64,000 nucleotides of DNA from Ruminococcus sp. (GTDB taxonomy: Bacteria; Bacillota; Clostridia; Oscillospirales; Ruminococcaceae): contig JAFUAO010000041.1 in NCBI GenBank assembly GCA_017460665.1, positions 174,925 through 238,924 on the forward strand, given 5' to 3'. Of this stretch, positions 35,457 to 44,370 are shown one piece after another. Below the pieces are notes generated by a model. The model was not told the DNA's origin. It did not search any database and was given only the letters and a program-made list of their open reading frames with translations. The translations under genes were made by a program, and so were the position numbers. Every line of letters starts with the position of its first letter. Position 1 is the first letter of the stretch.

Positions 35457-36239
35457 ATGAGAGCATTAGTAACAGGTGCGACCTCCGGTATAGGCCGCAG
35501 CATAGCCGAAAAACTCTACTCACGGGGCTGGGACCTGATCCTCACCGGCCGAAACGAGGCTGCTCTGAACGAGATGAAGGAGCGCTTTGGAGCCAACGCC
35601 GAGGTGATCAAAGCCGACCTTGCCGACCGCAGCGAGGTCATGAGGGTCTATGAGTTCTGCAAGGGCTATAGGATCGATATGCTGGTGAACAACGCCGGCT
35701 ACGGGCTCTTCGGGCGCTTTGAGGAGACCGATCTTGAGGACGAGCTGAATATGCTTTCGGTGGACATCGTTGCCCTGCATATCCTGACAAAGCTCTTCCT
35801 TCGGGACTTCAAAAAGCATGACCACGGCATCATCCTCAACGTTGCCTCCTGTGCAGGCTTCATGACGGGGCCTCTTCTGAGCTCCTACTACGCAGCGAAG
35901 AACTATGTGGTAAGGCTCTCCTTTGCGATTGCAGAGGAACTCCGCCGTGACCGCTCGAAGGTCAGCATCACCGTGCTCTGTCCGGGACCGGTGGACACCA
36001 ATTTCAACAACAGAGCCGGAGTTTCCTTCAGCGTCAAGCCCATAACTGCCGACTACGCCGCCGAGTACGCCCTTCGGAAGGCCTTCCGCAGGGAGCTGAT
36101 CGCTATCCCCGGACTTGCCGTAAAGCTGGGAGTTTTCGGTACACGCTTCGTTCCTCACAAGCTGCTCTCGGCAATAGTCTACGGTATCCAGCGCAGCAAG
36201 ACCACCGGCGGGACTGCTCCTGCCGCAGCTAAGGAATGA
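35457..36239 (+). CDS. SDR family NAD(P)-dependent oxidoreductase
   Basis: A classical short-chain dehydrogenase of the DltE/YqjQ type. The cofactor motif TGATSGIG is at 7-14, NNAGYG near 79, and the catalytic YxxxK in SYYAAKNYV near 142-148. The 260 residues include a C-terminal extension seen in the SDR cluster that handles membrane-associated substrates. The substrate is unknown. It ends in an ATGA overlap with the next gene. Confidence 0.9.
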   Translation: MRALVTGATSGIGRSIAEKLYSRGWDLILTGRNEAALNEMKERFGANAEVIKADLADRSEVMRVYEFCKGYRIDMLVNNAGYGLFGRFEETDLEDELNMLSVDIVALHILTKLFLRDFKKHDHGIILNVASCAGFMTGPLLSSYYAAKNYVVRLSFAIAEELRRDRSKVSITVLCPGPVDTNFNNRAGVSFSVKPITADYAAEYALRKAFRRELIAIPGLAVKLGVFGTRFVPHKLLSAIVYGIQRSKTTGGTAPAAAKE

Positions 36240-36772
36240 GGGACATCAGCTACAGAGTCGCCTTGGGAGGGATCGTTTCTGCCCTGTGCCTTGTGACCAT
36301 GTTCTTGGCAGGGATCCTTCCGGCGCTCTATATACTGCTGCCGATCATTGCCAGCATACTGCTCATGCTCATAGCAGCGGAGGTCAGCACAGGCTGGGCC
36401 ATGCTGACCTACATAGCGGTGGGGATACTCTCCCTGTTCATAACCGCTGACAAGGAGGCGGCGCTGATCTTCATAATGTTCGGCCACTATCCGATCATAC
36501 GGATCTATCTGCAAAAGATCCCGCTGCGGCTTTTGCGCTTCATATGCAAAATGGCGGTGTTCAACATCTGTGCGCTGGCGTTTTTCTATGTGACGGTGTA
36601 TCTTTTCGGACTGGACCAAATGGTCAGCGACATGGACGAGATCGGGAAGTACGGCTCGCTGATCGTGCTGGGCGTGGTGAACGTGCTGTTCATACTGCTG
36701 GACATTGATCTGGACTTTGTCTACAAGCTCTACCGGAAGCGGATTATGCCAAAATTCCGGCGAATGAAGTAA
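36236..36772 (+). CDS. small polytopic membrane protein of unknown function
   Basis: The 178-residue product has about five hydrophobic helices and a short basic C-terminus (YRKRIMPKFRRMK). The general look (MRDISYRVALGGIVSALCLV at the start) recalls ECF-transporter S components or DUF2232-like proteins, but I cannot assign it. It is translationally coupled to the SDR gene and precedes a terminator. Confidence 0.8.
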   Translation: MRDISYRVALGGIVSALCLVTMFLAGILPALYILLPIIASILLMLIAAEVSTGWAMLTYIAVGILSLFITADKEAALIFIMFGHYPIIRIYLQKIPLRLLRFICKMAVFNICALAFFYVTVYLFGLDQMVSDMDEIGKYGSLIVLGVVNVLFILLDIDLDFVYKLYRKRIMPKFRRMK

Positions 36773-36776
36773 CATA

Positions 36777-36805
36777 GAAAGGGCGGAGCATCGCCCTTTC
36801 CTTTT
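36777..36805 (+). terminator. terminator of the alaS-to-SDR gene group
   Basis: GAAAGGGCG and CGCCCTTTC form a 9-bp stem with a 6-base loop, followed by CTTTT. It separates the upstream operon from the SulP gene. Confidence 0.85.
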
Positions 36806-36826
36806 ATATCGAAGGGAGGTCCCGAC

Positions 36827-39007
36827 TTGAAAATACAAGGCTTTTCTCCGAAGGCTCTGCCAAAGGACATCTTTACCGGCGTGATCATCGCACTGGTCTC
36901 CATACCGATCTCCATGGGCTATGCACAGGTCTCAGGACTGCCTCCGGTCTGCGGACTGTACGGCTCGATCTTCCCAATACTGATCTTCGGGCTGCTGTCC
37001 AGCTCGCCCCAGTTCATCTTCGGAGTAGATGCGGCGCCGGCTGCGCTGGTGGGGGCGTTTTTGGCCTCCGCCGGCATAGAGTCGGGCTCTGACCGGGCGA
37101 TCGAGGTCGTCCCCATGATCACGTTTTTTGTGGGGATGTGGCTGCTGCTGTTCTTCATATTGAAGGCCGGGCGGCTGGTGAAATACATATCCACTCCCGT
37201 CATGGGAGGCTTCATCAGCGGGATCTCCACCACGATCATACTCATGCAGATCCCCAAGGAGCTTGGCGGCACAAGCGGCTCCGGCGAGCTTTTCGAGCTG
37301 ATCGGACACATCGTCAAGACCTGCCGTGAGAGCTTCAGCCTCATGAGCCTGATCCTTGGAGGCGCTTCGCTGGCACTGCTGCTGATCTCCAAAAAGCTCA
37401 TGCCAAGGCTCCCCATGTCGGTCTTCGTCATGGCCGGGGGAGCTCTGATCGGCTATTCGGGCTTTGCTAAAAGCCACGGGGTAGCCTGTCTTGCGGCCAT
37501 AGACAGGGGCCTCCCCATTTGGGAGCTGCCTAAGTTCGACTTCGACATTCTGACCGACGTCCTCACTACGAGCCTGACCGTGGCGGTAGTGATCATGGCG
37601 GAAACTCTCCTTGCGTCGGGGAATTTCGCCAACAAAAACAGCTATAAGCTGGACACCACCCGTGAGATCTTGGCCTACGGCCTTGGGAACCTTGCCGCCA
37701 GCTTCACCGGCTGCTGCCCGGTGAACGGCTCTGTCTCCCGTACCACCATGGGCGAGCAGTACGGCGGCAGGTCCCAGATCATGTCCATAACGGCCTCATT
37801 TTCCATGATCCTGATCCTCCTCTTCGGCACCGGCTTCATCAAATACCTGCCCGTGCCGGTGCTGACAGCGATCGTGATCTCCGCACTTTTGGGAGCGGTG
37901 GAATTCGGCCTTGCCAAGCGGCTCTTCCGTCAGGACAAGCGTGAGCTGCTGATCTTTCTGGGAGCCTTTGCCGGGGTCCTGATCTTCGGGACCGTAAGGG
38001 GCGTGGTGATCGGAGTCGTGATGTCGTTTTTTGAAGTGATCGCAAACACCGCCGATCCGAAGCGCTCGTTCTTGGGAGTGATCCCCGGCCGAGAGGGCTT
38101 CCACAGCCTTGAGCGGAACTCCTACTCAGTGCCTGTGAAGGGCGCCGTTATTTACCGATTTTCCGGCAATCTTTACTTTGCCAACATCGACTCCTTCGTC
38201 TCCGAGATCGAGGCCTCTCTCAAGCCGGAGACACGCTGCGTGGTGGTGGATTCCGGTGCGATATGCAACATCGACATCACCGCTGCCGACAAGATCGCCG
38301 GGCTGGAGCGCTCCCTTGAAAAGCAGGGGATAAAGCTGTATTTCGCCTCTCATATCGGCCAGCTCAACGACCGTTTCCGCCAGCTCGGGATCGGCAGCAT
38401 GGTGGAGGAGGGCTTCTGCCGCCGAACGATCCCCTCAGCCTTAGCTGACGCCGGCTTCGTGGCGCCCTATGAGCTGGAGGAGACCGAGTTCTCCAAGGAC
38501 GCAGTTCTGCGCTACGGCAGCCGTGACAGGTTGGAGTTTGAGTGGGCCTTCGGAGCAAATGCTGATCATGAGCTCGAACGCTATGCCGAGCGGCTCCTCG
38601 ACAAGGCGGCCTCCGGCGAGGGCGATCCCGAGGAACAGCTCAGCAGCATCATCAAGGCGAAGGGCCTGTGGAAGGGGATAAGCGAGCTTGATCAGGAGGA
38701 GCTTTTGGTCCATTTGCAGGCTCATCTCAGCGAGCTCTCTCAGAAGCTGGGGATCGAGGAGGCCAAGATCGAGGAGGCCATAGAGCTGCGGCGAGTGAAG
38801 CTGGCCATGCGGCTCCAGCAGTCGGATCCTCAGGCCTTCCGAGCAGTCAGAGACCACATTCGTCTTTTTGAGGAGGGGCTCAGGACCAGTGATCCTCAGC
38901 TCTACGAGAAATTCCTCCGCCACCGAAAGGAGACTGCCGAGCATCTTCGTGAAGAGGATCCCCAGTATGCAGAGCTCCTTGACAGGCTCTACAGCGATGA
39001 GCAGTAG
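36827..39007 (+). CDS. SulP family anion transporter with STAS domain and helical extension
   Basis: A SLC26/SulP transporter of sulfate, bicarbonate or another anion. About 12-14 membrane segments in residues 15-410 include GLYGSIFPI and the NGSVSRTTMGEQYGG-like block (CPVNGSVSRT). A STAS domain lies at about 435-545. A charged helical extension of about 150 residues (roughly 570-726), rich in Glu, Leu, Gln and Arg, follows and is not normal for the family. The start is TTG 36827 preceded by GAAGGGAGG. The substrate is unknown. Confidence 0.87.
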   Translation: MKIQGFSPKALPKDIFTGVIIALVSIPISMGYAQVSGLPPVCGLYGSIFPILIFGLLSSSPQFIFGVDAAPAALVGAFLASAGIESGSDRAIEVVPMITFFVGMWLLLFFILKAGRLVKYISTPVMGGFISGISTTIILMQIPKELGGTSGSGELFELIGHIVKTCRESFSLMSLILGGASLALLLISKKLMPRLPMSVFVMAGGALIGYSGFAKSHGVACLAAIDRGLPIWELPKFDFDILTDVLTTSLTVAVVIMAETLLASGNFANKNSYKLDTTREILAYGLGNLAASFTGCCPVNGSVSRTTMGEQYGGRSQIMSITASFSMILILLFGTGFIKYLPVPVLTAIVISALLGAVEFGLAKRLFRQDKRELLIFLGAFAGVLIFGTVRGVVIGVVMSFFEVIANTADPKRSFLGVIPGREGFHSLERNSYSVPVKGAVIYRFSGNLYFANIDSFVSEIEASLKPETRCVVVDSGAICNIDITAADKIAGLERSLEKQGIKLYFASHIGQLNDRFRQLGIGSMVEEGFCRRTIPSALADAGFVAPYELEETEFSKDAVLRYGSRDRLEFEWAFGANADHELERYAERLLDKAASGEGDPEEQLSSIIKAKGLWKGISELDQEELLVHLQAHLSELSQKLGIEEAKIEEAIELRRVKLAMRLQQSDPQAFRAVRDHIRLFEEGLRTSDPQLYEKFLRHRKETAEHLREEDPQYAELLDRLYSDEQ

Positions 39008-39041
39008 GTGCCTGCGGCCTAAAATTTGTTAAAGGAAGAGT

Positions 39042-39722
39042 ATGAAAATGAGTAGATCCGAGACCGCCAGGCGGTATGTTTTGTTCGTTATTAGCCTATT
39101 TTTCGCAGCTTTGGGAGTTGCCTTCACCAAGCACGGAGAGCTTGGCGTTTCGCCGATCTCCTCAGTCGCAAACGTCATGAGCTTCAAGTTCCCCGCCCTT
39201 TCGATGGGCACCTGGCTCATCATCTGGAACTGCGTGCTGATCCTTGGCCAGATCCTTCTGCTGCGGAAAAATTTCAAGCCGATCCAGCTCTTGCAGGTGC
39301 CCCTTTCGTTCCTGTTCGGCTGGTTCACGGACCTGGGAATGATGATCGTTTCCCACATACCGGTCAGCAGCTATGCGAGCCGGATCGCAATGGTGCTGAC
39401 CGGCATAGTGATCCTCGGCTTCGGGATCTCGCTGGCAGTTATCGCCAACGTGATCATGAACTCCGGCGAGGCCTTCGTGAAGGCGCTCTCGGACATTTCC
39501 CATAGAGAGTTCGGCACCGTGAAGATCATCTTCGACGTGTCCTGCGTGGTCCTTGCGATAGTGCTCTCGCTGCTGTTTTTCCGAATGAGGATCGTGGGAA
39601 CGAGGGAAGGCACTGTGATCTCAGCGCTGCTGACAGGCGCCGTCGTGAAATTCTTTTCAAGGCTGCTGAGGGCTCCTCTCAGCGCTATCCTTACCAAAGG
39701 AGCAGCAGCTACAGAAGGCTGA
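39042..39722 (+). CDS. YczE/YyaS/YitT-like membrane protein
   Basis: A 226-residue membrane protein with about five helices and the family features ALGVAFTKHGELGVSPISS and PLSFLFGWFTDLGM. Family members are widespread and of unknown transport or signalling function. Two start codons lie 6 bases apart (39042, 39048). It follows the SulP gene by 34 bases and may be cotranscribed. Confidence 0.82.
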   Translation: MKMSRSETARRYVLFVISLFFAALGVAFTKHGELGVSPISSVANVMSFKFPALSMGTWLIIWNCVLILGQILLLRKNFKPIQLLQVPLSFLFGWFTDLGMMIVSHIPVSSYASRIAMVLTGIVILGFGISLAVIANVIMNSGEAFVKALSDISHREFGTVKIIFDVSCVVLAIVLSLLFFRMRIVGTREGTVISALLTGAVVKFFSRLLRAPLSAILTKGAAATEG

Positions 39723-39787
39723 GAACGTATGCGTTTCGCCGGACAGTATTTTGCACATCCATCAGTCGCTACAGAGATCAGGATATG

Positions 39788-39813
39788 AAAAGGCTCGGAG
39801 GAAACTCCGAGCC
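39788..39813 (-). terminator. terminator of the MBL-polY-yolD operon
   Basis: GGCTCGGAG and CTCCGAGCC form a 9-bp stem with a 4-base loop at 39792-39813; read on the minus strand it is followed by TTTTC. It lies directly after the yolD-like gene and may also stop the convergent plus-strand transcript. Confidence 0.8.
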
Positions 39814-39817
39814 TTCG

Positions 39818-40231
39818 CTATGTTTCGTCCGTGATCCGGATCGCAGTGATGTCGTGGATATTGATCCTTTCGGTGTCCGTGAAGACCAGCTCCTGAGCGT
39901 ACTCGTCAAAGATCCGCACCACGCCGGTCTTGTCGGTGTAGCTGCCACCGGACTTTCGCTCATCAGGCACAAAATAGGTCACAGTGACGGTCGGCTGAGC
40001 ATCAAGGCTGTCAAGGAGCCGGTTCAGATCGTCGTTCAGCTCCCTTAGCTGATCCTCGGTCAGAGAAGCCCTGCTGCCCACCAGCCTTGCGGTCTCGGCA
40101 ACAGCGTCGTCGTAGCCCACCAGCGCCGCAAAGGGACTGAACTGAGCCGCCCTGTCGTGCATGGACATGGGGGGAAGATCGTCGTATCGGGGCCGGGAGA
40201 GCTCCATCATATCCTCATAGTTATCGGTCAT
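39818..40231 (-). CDS. YolD-like family protein
   Basis: A 137-residue YolD-like protein. Such genes typically sit beside Y-family polymerase genes and may assist translesion synthesis. The family segment DRAAQFSPFAALVGYDDAVAE is clear, and the C-terminus carries a beta-rich domain ending with INIHDITAIRI. I place the start at the ATG at 40231, 5-6 bases after AAAAGGAG; a longer reading frame would add 13 residues and overlap the polymerase gene. Confidence 0.88.
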   Translation of the reverse strand: MTDNYEDMMELSRPRYDDLPPMSMHDRAAQFSPFAALVGYDDAVAETARLVGSRASLTEDQLRELNDDLNRLLDSLDAQPTVTVTYFVPDERKSGGSYTDKTGVVRIFDEYAQELVFTDTERINIHDITAIRITDET

Positions 40232-40266
40232 CTTGTCCTCCTTTTGCTTAGGGCCCGACTCTCCGC

Positions 40267-41760
40267 TCACGCCTTATGGCCGCCGATCTGGCGGTTGCGG
40301 TCCTTAGCGGTAGCTCCGTCAGTGAAATTCGTTCCCTTTAGGAGGGAATTCTTCCCGTACTTGTGCTTGATCTTCAGCATGGCCTCCTGTAGGGCACGCT
40401 CCTTTTCGAGGGCCTTCTCCTCCGCCTGACGGCCGCTGACGGTCTCCTCGGTGTCGAAGAGGGAGAGCTGCTGGTTGATCTCGCTTTCCGGGATCTCCTC
40501 CTCACGGATCACATTGCAGGCCACAAGGTTAAGCCGCCTTGACATCAGGTCCCTGTCAACGATCTGGCCGAAGAGCTCCATGGCGGCGTCGATCATTTTT
40601 TTCGTGGAGGAGGTATGCCTGCCCAAATTTATAGTGCCGTGGGCGTGCTTTGGGACAGCTCTTCCGTAGTGATCCGCAGTGACCTCGCCCTTGTACTTGC
40701 CGTCGGAAAGGCTCTCACGGTCATAGCCCACAGTCAGAACGAGCTGGTCCGTGACCAGACCCTTGTCCACCAGATCCAGAGACAGCATATCCGCCATTTC
40801 CCAGATGATCAGCCTCGTCCGATAGTAGTCGCAGGGCTCCTGGAGGACCTGTCCCGAGGTGACGCTGCTGTTTTGGGGCCTGTAGGCCTTCACGTCGGCG
40901 ATCGTAGTGGGCTCGATGCCCCAAGCGTGGTCGATCAGGAGCTCCGTATTCTTGCCGAAGAGCTTATACAGCCGCCCGATACTGAAACGGTCAAGGGAGT
41001 ACCTTGCCACGTCGCCCATAGTGTATACACCGATCCCTGCCAGCTTTCGGGCGGTGCCGGCCCCGACTCTCCAGAAGTCCGTGATAGGCGTATGTCCCCA
41101 GAGCTTCTCCCGGAAGCTCCTCTCGTTCAGCTCAGCGATCCGCACGCCGTCCTGGTCAGCCGGCATATGCTTTGCAACAATGTCCATAGCCACCTTGCAC
41201 AGGAACATATTCGTCCCCACGCCGGCCGTAGCAGTGATGCCGGTGGTGTCCAGCACGTCCCTTATGAGCATACGGGCGAAGCCGTGGCCATCCACCCCGT
41301 AGGTGTCAAGATACCCCGTAGCGTCGATGAACACCTCGTCGATAGAGTAGGCGAAGATGTCCTCCGGGGCCACATATTTCAGGTAGATCCCGTAGATCTG
41401 AGTGCTGACCTGCATATAGTGGGCCATTTGGGGCGGAGCAACGACGTAGTCCAGCTCAAGGGAAGGATCCCTCATCAGCTCGGAGTATATCGAGCTCTTG
41501 CCGATGAGCCTTCTGTAGGGAGCCTTCAGCCGGCGCTCACGGTTGACCTCGTCCACACGCTGGATCACCTCAAATAGCCTTGCTCTGCCGGATATGCCGA
41601 AGCTCTTCAGCGGCGGCGAAACGGCGAGACAAATGGTCTTTTCTGTGCGGCTCTTATCAGCGACTACCAGAGTTGTGTCAAGGGGATCCAGCCCACGCTC
41701 CACGCACTCGACCGATGCGTAGAAGCTCTTTAGGTCGATCGCAACATAAGTCCTTTCCAT
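40267..41760 (-). CDS. Y-family DNA polymerase (UmuC/DinB-like)
   Basis: A translesion DNA polymerase of the UvrX/UmuC-like type common in Firmicutes. The N-terminal metal ligand Asp9 lies in VAIDLKSFYASVE, and the second acidic pair in FAYSIDEVFIDAT. A helix-hairpin-helix region (KLAGIGVYTMGDVARY) and little-finger domain follow. It is 497 residues with an extended C-terminus. No LexA box was recognised. It lies in a minus-strand operon with an MBL hydrolase upstream and yolD downstream. Confidence 0.93.
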   Translation of the reverse strand: MERTYVAIDLKSFYASVECVERGLDPLDTTLVVADKSRTEKTICLAVSPPLKSFGISGRARLFEVIQRVDEVNRERRLKAPYRRLIGKSSIYSELMRDPSLELDYVVAPPQMAHYMQVSTQIYGIYLKYVAPEDIFAYSIDEVFIDATGYLDTYGVDGHGFARMLIRDVLDTTGITATAGVGTNMFLCKVAMDIVAKHMPADQDGVRIAELNERSFREKLWGHTPITDFWRVGAGTARKLAGIGVYTMGDVARYSLDRFSIGRLYKLFGKNTELLIDHAWGIEPTTIADVKAYRPQNSSVTSGQVLQEPCDYYRTRLIIWEMADMLSLDLVDKGLVTDQLVLTVGYDRESLSDGKYKGEVTADHYGRAVPKHAHGTINLGRHTSSTKKMIDAAMELFGQIVDRDLMSRRLNLVACNVIREEEIPESEINQQLSLFDTEETVSGRQAEEKALEKERALQEAMLKIKHKYGKNSLLKGTNFTDGATAKDRNRQIGGHKA

Positions 41761-41805
41761 CTCACACCGCCTTTCGTAGTGATCCTTTTTGGCAGGAGCA
41801 GCCTG

Positions 41806-42432
41806 TCAGCTCTCCGCCAAGCAAACGACAGTTATATCACTGTCAACGTTCTTCTTGAATGTGTCAGCGTCCTCCGGCTTGCCGACGACGCTGCCGTAAT
41901 GCACCGGAACGACGAATTCCGGGCGAATGATATTGGCCAGCTTTGCGGCCTTCTCCGCATTTACCGTGTAGGTGCCTCCGATAGGCAGCATAGCTATCCG
42001 GCATTTCACCTGACTGTTCTCGTCAGTGATGTCCGTATCGCCGGCGATGTAGATGTCGCCGTGCTCCCTGCTGTGGATGATATAGCCCACCCAGCCGTTG
42101 GACTTTGGGTGGAAGGGCTTTAGCTTGTTGTAGGCAGGAACTGTCTCAAAGGAGATCCCTCCGGCCTCGAAGCTCTCCTGAGGCCCCACCTTCATTACAG
42201 TGAGCCCAAGGCCGTCAGCCTCGTCCATGGACTTCGGACAGACAAGGAGAGTGTCCTCCTTCATGGCCCTGCCTATGTCCTCAGGGGAGAAGTGGTCGAA
42301 ATGGCTGTGAGTGATCAGGATGATGTCAGCGTCATGGGGCGCTGAGGTGAGCCTGAACGGGTCGATGTAGATGACCCTCTCGTCTAAAACACGGATACTG
42401 CTGTGAGTGTTCACGGTGATAAAGTCCAGCAT
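41806..42432 (-). CDS. MBL-fold metal-dependent hydrolase (UlaG-like)
   Basis: A small metallo-beta-lactamase-fold hydrolase. The metal motif TH42-S-H44-F-D46-H47 is intact, with further ligands near AGDTDIT and VPVHYG. The 208 residues match the UPF0173/UlaG-like group; the substrate is unknown. I prefer the ATG at 42432, since AAAGGAG lies 8 bases away; the first ATG at 42438 is only two bases from it. The gene has its own promoter and probably leads the polY-yolD operon. Confidence 0.88.
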   Translation of the reverse strand: MLDFITVNTHSSIRVLDERVIYIDPFRLTSAPHDADIILITHSHFDHFSPEDIGRAMKEDTLLVCPKSMDEADGLGLTVMKVGPQESFEAGGISFETVPAYNKLKPFHPKSNGWVGYIIHSREHGDIYIAGDTDITDENSQVKCRIAMLPIGGTYTVNAEKAAKLANIIRPEFVVPVHYGSVVGKPEDADTFKKNVDSDITVVCLAES

Positions 42433-42465
42433 GAGCATCGCTCCTTTCGTAAAGCTGTCAAGCTC

Positions 42466-42494
42466 ATTATAGCACGTTTTGGAAGGAATATCAA
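42466..42494 (-). promoter_or_regulatory. promoter of the MBL-polY-yolD operon
   Basis: On the minus strand TTGATA (42494-42489) and TATAAT (42471-42466) are separated by 17 bases. It is divergent from, and close to, the patatin promoter. Confidence 0.85.
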
Positions 42495-42511
42495 TACCGC
42501 TGCTGTTAGTC

Positions 42512-42540
42512 TTGCAATTTCTGCCGTTCAGTGGTATAAT
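42512..42540 (+). promoter_or_regulatory. promoter of the patatin-like gene
   Basis: TTGCAA at 42512-42517 and TATAAT at 42535-42540 have a 17-base spacer, 33 bases before the start codon. Confidence 0.87.
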
Positions 42541-42572
42541 AAGGAGAAGATATTTGAAAGAGAGGGAATGAT

Positions 42573-43436
42573 ATGAGATACGGACTCGTTCTGGAGGGCG
42601 GTGCCATGCGTGGGCTTTTCACCGCAGGCGTAACTGACGTCCTCATGGAGAACAGCATTGAATTCGACGGCGCAGTCGGAGTTTCCGCAGGCGCCTGCTT
42701 CGGCTGCAATTACAAATCAAAGCAGCCCGGCCGAGCCATTCGCTATAACCAGCGCTTCTGCAAGGACAAGCGCTATTGCAGCACTTGGTCCCTGATCACG
42801 ACGGGAGATATGTTCGGGGCGGAGTTCTGCTACCACACGATCCCGGAGGAACTGGACGTTTTCGACAAGGAGACCTTCTGCTCGGACCCCATGGAGTTCT
42901 ACGCAGTCTGCACAGACGTAGAGACCGGCAAGGCAGTATATCACCGCTGCCGGAACGCCTCCTACAGCGATCTTGAATGGATCCGAGGATCGGCGTCCAT
43001 GCCTCTTGCTGCCCGTATCGTGGAGATCGGCGGCAGAAAGCTCCTTGACGGCGGGATCTCAGACTCGATCCCCCTGAGGTTCATGGAGGCGATCGGCTAT
43101 GAGCGGAACATCGTGATCCTGACCCAGCCAAGGGGCTTCGTAAAGCAGCAGACAAAGAGCCTGCCCTTAGTGAAGGCCGCCTACCGGAAGTACCCTGAGC
43201 TGGTGCGTGCAGTGGAGAACAGGCCGAAAATGTACAACGAGGAGCTGGCCTTCGTGACTGAGGCAGAGGAGCAGGGAAGAGCCCTTGTCATAGCGCCGGA
43301 GGAGAAGCTGCCTATCGGCCATATCGAGCATGACCACAACGTGATGCTGGAGGTCTACAGGCTGGGGCGAAAGGCCGCAAACGACCGCCTTGAACAGATC
43401 TGTGAGTTTTTAGGGATAACGAAGGCGGTGCAGTAA
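42573..43436 (+). CDS. patatin-like phospholipase
   Basis: A patatin-fold lipid acyl hydrolase. The oxyanion block LEGGAMRGLFTAGV starts near residue 6, the nucleophile is Ser38 in GVSAG, and the catalytic Asp159 lies in DGG (DGGISDSIPL). The 287 residues match the YjjU-like bacterial group. No signal peptide is seen. RBS: AGAGAGGGA. Its last codons form the 5' arm of its own terminator. Confidence 0.92.
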   Translation: MRYGLVLEGGAMRGLFTAGVTDVLMENSIEFDGAVGVSAGACFGCNYKSKQPGRAIRYNQRFCKDKRYCSTWSLITTGDMFGAEFCYHTIPEELDVFDKETFCSDPMEFYAVCTDVETGKAVYHRCRNASYSDLEWIRGSASMPLAARIVEIGGRKLLDGGISDSIPLRFMEAIGYERNIVILTQPRGFVKQQTKSLPLVKAAYRKYPELVRAVENRPKMYNEELAFVTEAEEQGRALVIAPEEKLPIGHIEHDHNVMLEVYRLGRKAANDRLEQICEFLGITKAVQ

Positions 43437-43456
43437 AGTCTGCACCGCAGTTTTAG
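43425..43456 (+). terminator. terminator of the patatin-like gene
   Basis: GCGGTGCAG (43425-43433) pairs with CTGCACCGC (43440-43448) around TAAAGT, followed by AGTTTTAG. The hairpin overlaps the stop codon and includes the left copy of the 18-bp direct repeat, which cuts off the natural T-rich tail. Confidence 0.72.
43432..43449 (+). repeat. left copy of an 18-bp direct repeat
   Basis: AGTAAAGTCTGCACCGCA is identical to the sequence at 45982-45999. Identity stops sharply on both sides. The two copies bracket the TSUP-glutaredoxin-GNAT-nitroreductase block. Confidence 0.85.
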
Positions 43457-43556
43457 TGGATAAAGCGTCGTCCGCTTCAAAACAAATGTATCTCCTGTAT
43501 CAAACACAGTTATTTTACATTCATATTGCATTTGAGTTTCTACTTGGATCATATGA

Positions 43557-44369
43557 TCATTTTGATATTCCGGGTGTAACAAAATATTTCAGCACTATCA
43601 TCGAAGCCCCCAATAAAGTCAGGACTCCGCCTGTGACATAGCCTACAGTTTTGTTATTTGCTCTGTTGGCAAAAGAGGCCGATACGAGCGAGGATACAGT
43701 TGCTGCTGCAATGCAGACTATCATCGGCAGCCACTTCTCAAGAACGATCGCAGGATGAATGATAATGTGACTTACCGAAGCTATCAGCGCAGTAAATGTC
43801 ATAATGAATGTGCTTGTTCCGACTGCGGTCTTCAGCTTCATTCCAAGGAAAGCAGTAAACACGATCAGCATCATCATACCGCCGCCCGTACCGACAAAGC
43901 CTGTTCCAAATCCGATAGTCAGACCAAAAAACAAAGAGACAGCAACGCCCTTCCAGTCGAGCTTTTCTCCCCTTGCCGCACCGTCGTCATGTGAGGTGTC
44001 GGGCTTAACAAGAAACCTTATTCCGATAAAAAATGTCAGAAAAAGTGAAAAGCCGCCGAGAACAACATTTCCTGCTTTCCAAGCCGCAAAACTGCCTACC
44101 GTACACATAGACAAAATGCAGACAAGCATTATCCAGCCACGTCTGAGGTCGATATTTTTGTTCTTGATATAAATACCCGTTGTGACCGCAGAGCCGAGAA
44201 TATCAGAGGCAAGTGCGATAGCTGTTGCCTGATAAGCTCCCGTTTCTCCCGAAAAGGACGGGCATAGCGTGATAAGGATCGGGACCATTACCGTTGCGGC
44301 CGACAAGCCTGCAAGTCCCGTTCCGATACCTGCCCCCACAGAAGCGATGATAAGCCATAGGTATTCCAT
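43557..44369 (-). CDS. TSUP family permease (TauE/SafE)
   Basis: A sulfite/sulfur-compound exporter-type membrane permease of about 270 residues and eight helices, with the TSUP repeat features GTGLAGLSAATVMVPIL and GFGTGFVGTGGGMMMLIVF. I place the start one base after the stop codon of the glutaredoxin-like gene, so translation is coupled; a longer frame adds 16 residues inside that gene. Sulfur or selenium compound transport is a family-level inference. Confidence 0.88.
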   Translation of the reverse strand: MEYLWLIIASVGAGIGTGLAGLSAATVMVPILITLCPSFSGETGAYQATAIALASDILGSAVTTGIYIKNKNIDLRRGWIMLVCILSMCTVGSFAAWKAGNVVLGGFSLFLTFFIGIRFLVKPDTSHDDGAARGEKLDWKGVAVSLFFGLTIGFGTGFVGTGGGMMMLIVFTAFLGMKLKTAVGTSTFIMTFTALIASVSHIIIHPAIVLEKWLPMIVCIAAATVSSLVSASFANRANNKTVGYVTGGVLTLLGASMIVLKYFVTPGISK

Positions 44370-44370
44370 A

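Noticed and set aside
39730-39786. 19-codon plus-strand frame after the YczE-like gene
   Set aside because: No ribosome site and no family resemblance; chance frame before a convergent terminator.
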